Source: Planctomycetota bacterium
Lineage (GTDB): Bacteria > Planctomycetota > Phycisphaerae > UBA1845 > PWPN01
Assembly: GCA_016209665.1 (NCBI GenBank)
Contig: JACQVT010000809.1
Span: forward strand, 1-7,704
Direction: 5' to 3'
DNA: 7,704 bases
The position numbers were made by a program, and so were the translations under genes. Under the pieces are notes generated by a model that ran no database searches, was not told the DNA's origin, and was given only the letters and a program-made list of their open reading frames with translations. Numbering within the stretch: the stretch's first letter is position 1; every line of letters starts with the position of its first letter. Positions 1 through 5,706 of the stretch are shown here, piece by piece.

Positions 1-695
1 ATGTTCGCCCGCTTCGCCCCGTCCCGCCGGCCGGCCCCCACGCCCACCCGCTCGATCCGCATCGCCGGCAGCGGACCGTACTCGCTCGCCAGCGTGGTCA
101 GGATAGCCGCCCCGGTGGGCGTGATCAGTTCGCCGACCTCGTCGCAGTCGGCCAGCGGCACGCCCTTCAGCAGCATCGCCGTCGCCGGCGCCGGCACCGG
201 CATCACGCCGTGGTCGCAGACAGCCGTCCCGCTGCCCGCGGGAATTGCCGAGCAATGCACCTGATCGACGCCCAGCCGCCCCAGGGCCACGCACGCCCCC
301 ACGACGTCCACGATGGCGTCGATCGCCCCCACCTCGTGGAAGTGCACCTTCTCGATCGTCATGCCGTGCACCGCGGCTTCCGCCTCCGCCAGTCGGGTGA
401 AGATCGCCACCGCCCGCTCGCGCACCGGCGCGGCGAGGCCGGACCCCTCGATGATCTCGCGGACGTGCTTGAGATGGCGGTGCGGCTTGTCGACGCCCGC
501 GTCCACGCAGACCTCGATCTGCGTGGCCGCGAACCCCTGTTTGCGGACCGATCGTGCCTCCAGCGACCAGCCCGGAACGTTCAACCCGGCCAGATCGCTC
601 CGCAGGACCTCGACGTCCAGCCCCGCATCGAGGCAGGCGGCCAGGATCATGTCCCCGCTGGCCCCGCTGAAACAGTCAAAGTAGCCGATTCGCAT
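1..695 (-). CDS. larC: LarC, nickel-pincer cofactor (NPN) biosynthesis protein, N-terminal part cut by the window edge
   Basis: LarC inserts nickel, in a CTP-dependent reaction, into the pincer nucleotide that becomes the NPN cofactor of lactate racemase and related enzymes. It acts in the cytoplasm together with LarB and LarE, neither of which is in this window. Reading from 695 leftward gives 231 residues without a stop; the family is about 400 residues long, so a little over half is visible. Family signatures seen are MRIGYFDCFSGASGDM at the N-terminus, HRHL (72-75), the histidine-rich VHFHEVGAIDAIVD (117-130), DHGVMPVPAPAT (161-172) and ELITPTGAAIL (189-199). The ATG at 695 is chosen because it gives the conserved MRIGYFDC start and an in-frame TGA lies nine codons upstream; no clear Shine-Dalgarno is seen. 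The gene is divergent from cysE. In Lactobacillus LarC needs a programmed frameshift to join two halves; whether that applies here cannot be judged because the 3' half is outside the window. Confidence 0.93.
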   Translation of the reverse strand, partial: MRIGYFDCFSGASGDMILAACLDAGLDVEVLRSDLAGLNVPGWSLEARSVRKQGFAATQIEVCVDAGVDKPHRHLKHVREIIEGSGLAAPVRERAVAIFTRLAEAEAAVHGMTIEKVHFHEVGAIDAIVDVVGACVALGRLGVDQVHCSAIPAGSGTAVCDHGVMPVPAPATAMLLKGVPLADCDEVGELITPTGAAILTTLASEYGPLPAMRIERVGVGAGRRDGAKRAN

Positions 696-731
696 GTCGC
701 CCAACCCGTCGCGGATGCGTCACCGCCGTCG

Positions 732-760
732 AGTGTACGCCCCCCCAGAACCGTTTGCAA
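732..760 (-). promoter_or_regulatory. candidate sigma-70-type promoter of larC
   Basis: On the minus strand a -35-like TTGCAA (760-755) is followed after exactly 17 bases by a -10-like TACACT (737-732). Each matches four of six consensus bases. Transcription would begin near 725, giving a leader of about 30 bases before the ATG at 695. The -35 hexamer lies inside the palindrome TTTGCAAA (754-761), which could also be an operator. This is pattern matching only; the spacing is ideal but the hexamers are moderate. Confidence 0.35.
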
Positions 761-787
761 ATGTTCCTGGGTTTTCCGTTTACGAGC

Positions 788-806
788 CGCGGGGTTCATC
801 CCCGCG
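788..806. repeat. perfect hairpin in the larC-cysE divergent region
   Basis: CGCGGGG (788-794), loop TTCAT, then CCCCGCG (800-806) form a perfect seven-base-pair all-GC stem. It lies just upstream of the cysE -35 box and is not followed by a T tract on either strand, so a factor-independent terminator is unlikely. It may be a dispersed intergenic hairpin repeat or a structural boundary between the two divergent promoters. A weaker inverted repeat, CCCAG (744-748) with CTGGG (767-771), sits between it and larC. Confidence 0.5.
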
Positions 807-820
807 CATGACGCCGCCCG

Positions 821-850
821 TTGTTGCCCGCCCGCGCCATCGTCTATAAT
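821..850 (+). promoter_or_regulatory. sigma-70-type promoter of cysE
   Basis: A perfect -10 box TATAAT (845-850) is preceded after 18 bases by TTGTTG (821-826), which matches only the first three bases of the -35 consensus. Transcription would start near 857, leaving a leader of about 28 bases. A GGAG Shine-Dalgarno (872-875) lies ten bases before the ATG at 886. The perfect -10 in a GC-rich region and the correct distance to the gene make this the best promoter in the window. Confidence 0.65.
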
Positions 851-885
851 CCTCTGCCCAGGGCACCTGACGGAGACCAAAGCGA

Positions 886-1857
886 ATGCCATCGGAGTTC
901 CAGATCGGCGAGCGGCTCGGCCCCCTCGTGGACCGTGTGGTGGAAAGCTATTTCAGCGACGAGCGCACCCGCCACATCGACCGGGCGTATCTGCCCAGCC
1001 GGGCCGAGGTCGTCCAGATCATCGAGCTGCTGCTCGAGCTGGGCTATCCCGGCTACTACGGCCGGCAGGGCCTCAACCGCCACAACGTCCGGTTCCACGT
1101 CGGCGAGCTGCTGCCCCGCCTGGGTGAGAAGCTGTTCGACCAGATTTACCAGGCCCTGTGCTACCAGCAGGAGACGAACGGCCAGACCAAACCCGGCCAG
1201 TCCCCTTGCGACGCCAAGGCCCGCGAGCTGACAATGGCGTTCCTCGAAAAGATTCCGGCCATCCGCGAGCAGCTTGCCGGCGACGTTCAGGCCGCCTACG
1301 ACGGCGACCCCGCCGCCGTCAACACCGACGAGGTCGTCCTCGCCTATCCCGGCGTCTTGGCCGTCACCGTGTACCGCTTCGCCCACGAGCTGCACCTGAT
1401 GGGCGTGCCGCTCATCCCCCGCACCATGACCGAGTGGGCCCACCAGATGACCGGCGTCGATATCCACCCGGGGGCCAGGATCGGCCGCAATTTCTTCATC
1501 GACCACGCCACCGGCGTCGTCATCGGCGAGACGTCCGAGATCGGCAGCAACGTCAAGCTCTACCAGGGTGTCACACTAGGGGCACTGTCGTTCCCCAAGG
1601 ACGAGCGCGGCCGGCTCATCCGCGGCCACAAGCGCCACCCCACCCTCAAGGACCGGGTGACCCTCTACGCCAACGCGACCGTCCTCGGCGGCGAGACCGT
1701 CCTCGGCGAAAACTCCATGGTCGGGGCCTCCGTCTTCCTCACCTCCAGCATCCCCGACAACGCCATGGTCCGCCTCAAGGACCCCGAACTCCGCATCCGC
1801 AAGCTCCGCCCCGACCAACCCGACGAACCCGACTGGGCCGTGGACTTCCAGATCTGA
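886..1857 (+). CDS. cysE: serine O-acetyltransferase (CysE/EpsC type)
   Basis: The enzyme transfers acetyl from acetyl-CoA to L-serine, giving O-acetylserine, the carbon acceptor for cysteine synthesis in the cytoplasm. The 323 residues comprise an alpha-helical N-terminal half (about 1-185) and a C-terminal left-handed beta-helix of hexapeptide repeats. The catalytic signature is intact: GVDIHPGA with Asp192, then IDHATGVVIGET with His207, corresponding to Asp143 and His158 of E. coli CysE. RHP (Arg250-His251) matches the conserved substrate-binding arginine-histidine pair. Instead of the short glycine-rich loop of E. coli CysE there is a longer stretch, LGALSFPKDERGRLIRGHKRHP, typical of the EpsC-like, roughly 300-residue form known from Bacteroidetes and other phyla. 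The ATG at 886 is supported by GGAG ten bases upstream and by the promoter at 821-850. The gene runs tail to tail into the methyltransferase gene with 23 bases between stops and no evident terminator. No cysK lies nearby. Confidence 0.95.
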   Translation: MPSEFQIGERLGPLVDRVVESYFSDERTRHIDRAYLPSRAEVVQIIELLLELGYPGYYGRQGLNRHNVRFHVGELLPRLGEKLFDQIYQALCYQQETNGQTKPGQSPCDAKARELTMAFLEKIPAIREQLAGDVQAAYDGDPAAVNTDEVVLAYPGVLAVTVYRFAHELHLMGVPLIPRTMTEWAHQMTGVDIHPGARIGRNFFIDHATGVVIGETSEIGSNVKLYQGVTLGALSFPKDERGRLIRGHKRHPTLKDRVTLYANATVLGGETVLGENSMVGASVFLTSSIPDNAMVRLKDPELRIRKLRPDQPDEPDWAVDFQI

Positions 1858-1880
1858 GGCTCCACGGGCCCACGAACAGG

Positions 1881-3416
1881 TTAGCGGAACAGTTGGGCCT
1901 GCACCTCGACCTTGCCGCCGAGGCTGAGAACCTGCGGATGGAACTGAGCCAGTCTATCGAACTGGTTCAGGCAACGCGCCAGCTTGCCCAAGTCCAGGCG
2001 ACAGAGAACCTCGGCGGTAATGGGACGCTTGGCATCCCAGAACACCAGGGACGACAGGAGCCGCTGAGCCTCTGGGGAATCCAGCAGACCCAGCAGTAGT
2101 TGGGCCTCCTCCGGGCCGGAGCAAGGTAAGTGGTAGGTCGTATCGTCAAAGACCGTCGGCTTTCCGCGGAAAGGGCCGATGGCCGAGAACCCTAACCGCT
2201 TGTACAGTCCGCAGGTAGCGACTTTCCACGGGGCAAACGTATATGGCCCGACCCCGAAGACCGAGAAACGGGGCCTGCCACGATAGATCGAACTGGCCCG
2301 TGCGTCGAGTTCGTCAGCGTGCCGGCACAGGTACTCCCACGTGAGAGGGGCCCGCGCCTCGATCTGGGCGGTATCCTCTCCCGGGCTCGATTGAGTGACG
2401 ATCATGAGTCTGCGGCGGCGGGACTCCTCGCCCCGCATCACTCCGGCGCCCTTGAGAAGGGGGAAGAGATACGTCTCTTCGAGGTCCACAGCCTCGCCCA
2501 GCCCGTTGACCAGAGCGTCCCCCTCCCGACACAACTCCATGACCCGGCTGCAATCGTGCTTGATCCCTGAACGCCAGCGGTAGAGGGGCCGCGACCTCTC
2601 GTCGACCAGCAGATGTCTCAACTGGTCGTAGTCTCTGGCGTCAGACACGAGCATGCCGTCACGCCAGCCGATTGACGCGATGACGGTCTCCGGCTGGTCG
2701 AGGTCGTGAATCGGGCAATCCATCGAGCACGGCTTCCCGTTCAACTCGCAGATGAGCAGACAGGCGCCCGCATTCACGCCGAAGAACCGCTTTGCGTCGA
2801 TGAGATAGACCGCGGAGCCCCCAATGGGCAGACGACGTTTCCACGCATGTGCCAGGACCCGGCGGGCCACGTGCGTCTTTAACAGGAACGCCAGCGTTGC
2901 CGATCGGGTCCGACAGCAATCCACGAGGTGCAGGACCATCCATTCAGCGATATCGAAATTGGCCTTCCCAGTGATGGCATCAAGTCCCGCCCGACGCTGA
3001 AAGTTGGACTTGGTGGGCATGTTGGCGCTGCCCAGAGCGCCAAGCGCGGCAGAGGTCACCCACGGAGGATTGCCCACAAAGAGCAGAGGCTCCGGCGAAT
3101 CGGCCAGCAACGCCGGCCAGTCACAGCAAAAAAAGTCTTCCAGCCGCAGATCCACCTTCGCAGGAATCTGCTCCTGGTTCAACCGCATCTTCGCCCGACG
3201 GAGGTACTCTCCCTGGATCTCCAGCCCCAGCAGATGTGCGGCCTCCTCGAAGCGCCGCCCGGCGGCAACCAGAAACGCACCCTCGCCGCAGGTGGGCTCG
3301 ATCACCGTCCGCGGTTGAAACCCTCGCGATCCAATGACTTCGACCACCCGCCGAGCCAGTTCGTCGGGGGTCTGGAAATCCCCAAACTCAACTTGCTGAG
3401 AATGTGTTCCGGCCAT
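1881..3416 (-). CDS. type II DNA adenine-N6 methyltransferase (modification subunit)
   Basis: This enzyme would methylate adenine in the recognition site of the endonuclease encoded just upstream, using S-adenosylmethionine, and so protect host DNA. The 511 residues show the gamma-class order: FGDFQTP (11-17), motif I IEPTCGEGAFL (39-49), an acidic motif II in GLEIQ (64-68), and motif IV NPPWV (116-120), whose NPPW tetrad is diagnostic of amino-methyltransferases acting on adenine. A family-specific segment, ITGKANFDIAEWM (148-160), follows. The C-terminal half contains WRSGIKHDCSRV, YLFPLLKGAGV and SIYRGRPRFSVFGVG, as expected for the target-recognition part of restriction-linked methylases. 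The ATG at 3416 is chosen because it lies two bases after the endonuclease stop and gives MAGTHSQQVEFGDFQTP. An in-frame ATG at 3488 would only add 24 residues inside the endonuclease gene. No strong Shine-Dalgarno is seen, so translational coupling is likely. The recognition site cannot be read from sequence. Confidence 0.92.
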   Translation of the reverse strand: MAGTHSQQVEFGDFQTPDELARRVVEVIGSRGFQPRTVIEPTCGEGAFLVAAGRRFEEAAHLLGLEIQGEYLRRAKMRLNQEQIPAKVDLRLEDFFCCDWPALLADSPEPLLFVGNPPWVTSAALGALGSANMPTKSNFQRRAGLDAITGKANFDIAEWMVLHLVDCCRTRSATLAFLLKTHVARRVLAHAWKRRLPIGGSAVYLIDAKRFFGVNAGACLLICELNGKPCSMDCPIHDLDQPETVIASIGWRDGMLVSDARDYDQLRHLLVDERSRPLYRWRSGIKHDCSRVMELCREGDALVNGLGEAVDLEETYLFPLLKGAGVMRGEESRRRRLMIVTQSSPGEDTAQIEARAPLTWEYLCRHADELDARASSIYRGRPRFSVFGVGPYTFAPWKVATCGLYKRLGFSAIGPFRGKPTVFDDTTYHLPCSGPEEAQLLLGLLDSPEAQRLLSSLVFWDAKRPITAEVLCRLDLGKLARCLNQFDRLAQFHPQVLSLGGKVEVQAQLFR

Positions 3417-3418
3417 CG

Positions 3419-4072
3419 CTATCTGACCCGTATGACCCCGTTCACCTCTCCCGCTCGTTCGATCACCCGGCGGTACTGCAGCCGCCACTGCAGAGCGTTC
3501 GAGATCGTGAGGTAGCCCTGCTCGGGAGGGCCGCGCATGATCTCCTCAGCCAACTTCTGAGCTTCAATCTCATCGACCGGCAACAACCTGTCGTGCATGA
3601 ACGCAATCAGGTCGTCCAGATTACCCTCCTCCTCGACGATTCGCCGCAGAGCGCGGGTCATCTGGAAGTCGCCCGTCCGGTGCGATTCCACGAAGATAAC
3701 GTGCTGCACGTCGAGCTTTGCCACGCGCGCCGAGTGGTCGTCTGTCTTGTCGTAAACGAACACCAGAAGCGAGTACCCGAGCCCGTATATCTTCTGCCGG
3801 GCTGACTTGAACGGACACGACGATTGAGGCTGGCGGATGCTCGTGGTCTTGATGTCGACCCCTATACCCGGGAAGTCAATCCCCTTGGCAGATGATCCTT
3901 CCTCGAATGAGTACCTGGCCGCCACTTGCTGCCGGAACTTCTGCTCGAGGTAGGTCCCAACGGCTTTGCCATCGGTGACACCAAACAGTGTCGGCTCGCC
4001 TCGCGCCGACTCCGCCCCAGCAAATGCAGCCGCGCACTGCTGCAGCGATGCCACTGTCAGGGCGGGTTTCAT
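3419..4072 (-). CDS. type II restriction endonuclease, PD-(D/E)XK-like
   Basis: This 217-residue protein is the likely cutting partner of the adjacent methyltransferase. A probable PD-(D/E)XK nuclease core is visible: Glu43 in a helix (VGTYLEQKF), then Asp66 in GIDFPGIG and Asp73-Ile-Lys75 in VDIKTTS, followed by SIRQPQSSCPFKSARQKIYG (78-97) and the hydrophobic strand LLVFVYDK. The VDIK plus QPQSSCPFKSARQK block is, as far as I remember, characteristic of one group of stand-alone type II endonucleases that pair with this kind of methylase; the catalytic assignment is inference. The ATG at 4072 begins MKPALTVASL and is the first in-frame start; no convincing Shine-Dalgarno precedes it. The gene ends TAG at 3419, two bases before the methylase ATG, so the two form one operon with the endonuclease first. 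No controller (C) protein gene is next to it. The recognition sequence is unknown. Confidence 0.85.
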   Translation of the reverse strand: MKPALTVASLQQCAAAFAGAESARGEPTLFGVTDGKAVGTYLEQKFRQQVAARYSFEEGSSAKGIDFPGIGVDIKTTSIRQPQSSCPFKSARQKIYGLGYSLLVFVYDKTDDHSARVAKLDVQHVIFVESHRTGDFQMTRALRRIVEEEGNLDDLIAFMHDRLLPVDEIEAQKLAEEIMRGPPEQGYLTISNALQWRLQYRRVIERAGEVNGVIRVR

Positions 4073-4080
4073 GTGCTCAT
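4069..4080 (-). other. three-codon minicistron overlapping the endonuclease start
   Basis: On the minus strand ATGAGCACATGA reads Met-Ser-Thr-stop. Its TGA overlaps the endonuclease ATG in the arrangement ATGA (4072-4069). Such an overlap could let a terminating ribosome restart on the endonuclease gene, or could lower its translation. It may equally be chance, since short ATG-stop pairs are common. No Shine-Dalgarno is obvious for the minicistron. Confidence 0.2.
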
Positions 4081-4103
4081 CGTACTTAGCGGCGCGAGTA
4101 GAG

Positions 4104-4134
4104 GCAACCGCAAGCGAAAACCCAGAGCGGTTGC
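4104..4134. repeat. inverted repeat upstream of the restriction endonuclease gene
   Basis: GCAACCGC (4104-4111) and GCGGTTGC (4127-4134) are perfect eight-base arms around a 15-base centre. The element lies 32 bases before the endonuclease ATG on the minus strand. No T tract follows on that strand, so it is not a typical terminator. It could be an operator or a leader hairpin. A weak promoter-like pair, TTGCCT (-35), 17 bases, TACGAT (-10), starts inside the proximal arm and would give an almost leaderless endonuclease message. The repeat is certain, its role is not. Confidence 0.55.
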
Positions 4135-4169
4135 TCCTGGGCGCCGTGTTGGTTCAGGCCTTGCCTGGG

Positions 4170-4328
4170 TCACGTCCCCGGCCTTGGCCGCCCACGCTTC
4201 CGCCTCGCCTTCTCCCACCGGGCCTTCGCCTGCGGCGCCGGCGGCTTGAAGCTGTCGACCACGAACCCGCGATCGAACTCCCGCGTGTCGAGCTGCGACT
4301 CAGTAGACTTCGTTGTTTTAGGCTTCAT
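4170..4328 (-). pseudogene. truncated CopG/ribbon-helix-helix-type protein (antitoxin-like) N-terminal fragment
   Basis: A 52-codon ORF begins at ATG 4328 with an AGGGG Shine-Dalgarno-like stretch about six bases upstream, and ends TGA at 4170. It encodes a basic protein beginning MKPKTTKSTESQLDTREF and ending in ARWEKARRKRGRPRPGT. The block of Ala-Arg-Trp, a basic run and GRPRxG resembles the N-terminal leader of small CopG/ribbon-helix-helix proteins in which GRPRxGxG is followed by a strand (consensus VISVS) and two DNA-binding helices. Here the frame stops right after GRPRPGT. None of the three minus frames downstream to 4073 gives a recognisable ribbon-helix-helix, although one stays open to the TGA at 4069. 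It therefore looks like a relic that lost its DNA-binding part. A functional short peptide cannot be excluded. No toxin partner is adjacent; the next gene in the same direction is the endonuclease. The family assignment rests on my memory of the motif, not on a search. Confidence 0.45.
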
Positions 4329-4399
4329 CGGTTGCCCCTGCGATAGCGCCTGCTGGCTCGACGTCCTCCGCGCCTTGGCGGTTGAGGTCTTGTCTTTCG

Positions 4400-4431
4400 C
4401 CGCGTCTCCGCGTCACCGCGTCACCGCGTCG
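4400..4431. repeat. four-unit 8-bp tandem repeat downstream of the aldo/keto reductase
   Basis: Four consecutive 8-bp units, CCGCGTCT, CCGCGTCA, CCGCGTCA and CCGCGTCG, end one base before the reductase stop codon on the other side. Together with the preceding stretch containing GCGCCTTGGCGGTT (4370-4383) it has the look of the dispersed intergenic repeats rich in CCGCGTC and CCTTGGCGG found between genes in several bacterial phyla. It marks the boundary between the reductase and the restriction region. No hairpin terminator is seen here. Confidence 0.6.
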
Positions 4432-4432
4432 T

Positions 4433-5416
4433 TCAACTCAAGATGGCCTCAATCTCCGCCAGCTCCTCCGCCGCGAACGTCGCGTTGGTCAGGGCCGCCA
4501 CGTCCTCCTCGATCTGCTCGGGCCGGCTGGCCCCGATGAGCACGCTGGTCATCTCGGGCCGGCGGAGCAGCCAGACGATCGCCAGTTGGGCCAGCGTCTG
4601 GCCGCGGCGCCTGGCGAGGGCATCCAGCTTGCGCACCTTCTCGATCGGCTCGCGGTCGGCCAGCCGCTTCGCGCAGATGTCGGTACTGCGGCCCAGCCGC
4701 GAGTCGGCCGGTGTCTGGCTGGCGAGGTACTTGTCGGTCAGCAGTCCCTGGGCCAGCGGGCAGTACGCGATCACGCCCATCCCGCACTCGGCACAGGCCT
4801 GGAGCGTGCCCTGCTCGACCTGGCGCTCGAACATGTGATAGCGCACCTGGTTGATGATCGGCCGGGCGGTGTGATACGCCACCGCGTGGGCGTGCTTGGC
4901 CCGCGTGTCGTCGGCGTCGTGGTTGCTCAGGCCCACGTACAGGGCCTTGCCTGACCGCACCGCCTGGTCGAGGGCGTCCATCACCTCGTCGGTCGGCGTG
5001 TCGGGGTCGGGCCGATGGGCGTAGAACAGGTCCACGTAGTCCAGTTGCAGCCGCCGCAAAGAGTCATCCAGACTGCTCAGCAGGTACTTGCGGCTCAGCC
5101 ACTCGCCGTAGGGCCCCGGCCACATCAGAAACCCCGCCTTGGTCGAGATCAGCAGCTCGTTCCGCGGCATCTCCTTGATGATCCGCCCGCAGACCGCCTC
5201 CGCGTTGCCGTTCGGCTCGCCGTAGTTGTTCGCGAAGTCGAAGTGCGTGATCCCCAGGTCGAACGCCCGGAACAAACACCGTTTGCTCGTCGCATCATCG
5301 ACGTACCCCCCATACGTCTGCCACGCCCCCAGCGAGACCGCCGGCAGCTTCACCCCCCACCGCCCGCAGCGCTTGTAGACCATCGACTCATACCGTGACT
5401 CGTTGAACGCAGCCAC
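4433..5416 (-). CDS. aldo/keto reductase, YghZ/L-glyceraldehyde 3-phosphate reductase type
   Basis: A cytoplasmic NADPH-dependent aldo/keto reductase of 327 residues, resembling E. coli YghZ (Gpr), which reduces L-glyceraldehyde 3-phosphate and other small aldehydes such as methylglyoxal. The catalytic tetrad is present: Asp60 in THFDFANNYG, Tyr65 in the same block, Lys93 in ISTKAG and His134 in FYAHR. Other YghZ-like blocks are LPAVSLGAW, MWPGPYG, SRKYLLSSLDDSLRRL, GKALYVGLSN, CPLAQGLLTDKYL and the C-terminal cofactor loop SVLIGASRPEQ. The GTG at 5416 is preferred: it gives VAAFNESRYESMVYKRCG, which aligns with the YghZ N-terminus, and GGAAGG lies about ten bases upstream. An in-frame ATG at 5458 would add 14 residues without family support, and the ATG at 5383 would lose conserved ones. 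A promoter with a perfect -35 lies at 5505-5534. It is transcribed alone; the true substrate here is unknown. Confidence 0.92.
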   Translation of the reverse strand: MAAFNESRYESMVYKRCGRWGVKLPAVSLGAWQTYGGYVDDATSKRCLFRAFDLGITHFDFANNYGEPNGNAEAVCGRIIKEMPRNELLISTKAGFLMWPGPYGEWLSRKYLLSSLDDSLRRLQLDYVDLFYAHRPDPDTPTDEVMDALDQAVRSGKALYVGLSNHDADDTRAKHAHAVAYHTARPIINQVRYHMFERQVEQGTLQACAECGMGVIAYCPLAQGLLTDKYLASQTPADSRLGRSTDICAKRLADREPIEKVRKLDALARRRGQTLAQLAIVWLLRRPEMTSVLIGASRPEQIEEDVAALTNATFAAEELAEIEAILS

Positions 5417-5504
5417 TCGATCCCGTCCTTCCCGGCCGCACCACGCTGCCCCGGCCAACTAGACGAACCAGCCTCGACCTCACGCTCACACAGGCATCCG
5501 CAGG

Positions 5505-5534
5505 ATTGTGTCGACTCCCGCCCCGCGATGTCAA
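5505..5534 (-). promoter_or_regulatory. sigma-70-type promoter of the aldo/keto reductase gene
   Basis: On the minus strand a perfect -35 TTGACA (5534-5529) is followed after 18 bases by CACAAT (5510-5505), which matches four of six -10 bases. Transcription would begin near 5498, giving a leader of about 80 bases to the GTG at 5416. The consensus -35 and the position upstream of the gene support it; the -10 is imperfect. Confidence 0.5.
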
Positions 5535-5553
5535 CCATTGAACGCGCAACAAG

Positions 5554-5637
5554 GCCCAGCGTTGCGCAGCGCACCCTGGGTGCTGAACCGCAACGCGGTT
5601 CCAAAACAAAGCCCAGGGTCGCGCAGCGCACCCTGGG
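5554..5637. repeat. pair of 27-bp hairpin repeats flanking a smaller palindrome
   Basis: Two 27-bp direct copies (5554-5580 and 5611-5637) differ at two positions. Each is itself an inverted repeat: in the second copy CCCAGGGT (5612-5619) pairs perfectly with ACCCTGGG (5630-5637); in the first copy one arm base is changed. Between them GAACCGC (5585-5591) and GCGGTTC (5595-5601) form a seven-base-pair stem with a three-base loop. Three hairpins in 84 bases, arranged as copy, spacer palindrome, copy, resemble REP-type intergenic elements. No transposase gene is linked in this window. Confidence 0.75.
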
Positions 5638-5645
5638 AACTGGGA

Positions 5646-5696
5646 ACGGGGAACCCGGCCCGCCACCATTTGCCAACCCTGAACGGGTTGCATACC
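5646..5696. repeat. 51-bp direct repeat, copy 1
   Basis: This copy aligns without gaps to the one at 5781-5831, with 43 of 51 bases identical, and the copies are offset by 135 bases. It ends with the hairpin CAACCC (5674-5679), loop TGAAC, GGGTTG (5685-5690), followed by CATACC. It begins eight bases after the second 27-bp hairpin repeat, so the elements form one composite cluster. Confidence 0.75.
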
Positions 5697-5706
5697 TCCC
5701 CGCCCG

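Noticed and set aside
210..1127. 305-codon open frame on the plus strand across larC and into cysE
   Set aside because: It is antisense to larC and then out of frame with cysE; its product is Arg/Pro/His-rich shadow sequence, while both underlying genes have full family signatures.
1858..1880. Bidirectional terminator between the convergent cysE and methylase genes
   Set aside because: The 23 bases contain only a short GGGCCC palindrome and no stem with T tract on either strand.
1158..2099. 313-codon open frame on the plus strand
   Set aside because: It is a shifted frame of cysE running into the antisense of the methylase; the product is arginine- and proline-rich with no domain.
3417..3488. 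Upstream ATG at 3488 as the methylase start
   Set aside because: It would add 24 Arg/Gly-rich residues encoded inside the endonuclease gene; the ATG at 3416 sits two bases after the endonuclease stop and fits the family N-terminus.
2928..3515. 195-codon plus-strand frame over the methylase start
   Set aside because: It is antisense to the conserved methylase motifs I and IV, which are real on the minus strand.
4158..4172. Sequence GCCTTGCCTG shared with 4951-4960 inside the reductase gene
   Set aside because: It is only about ten shared bases in GC-rich DNA with no extension on either side, so it is consistent with chance.
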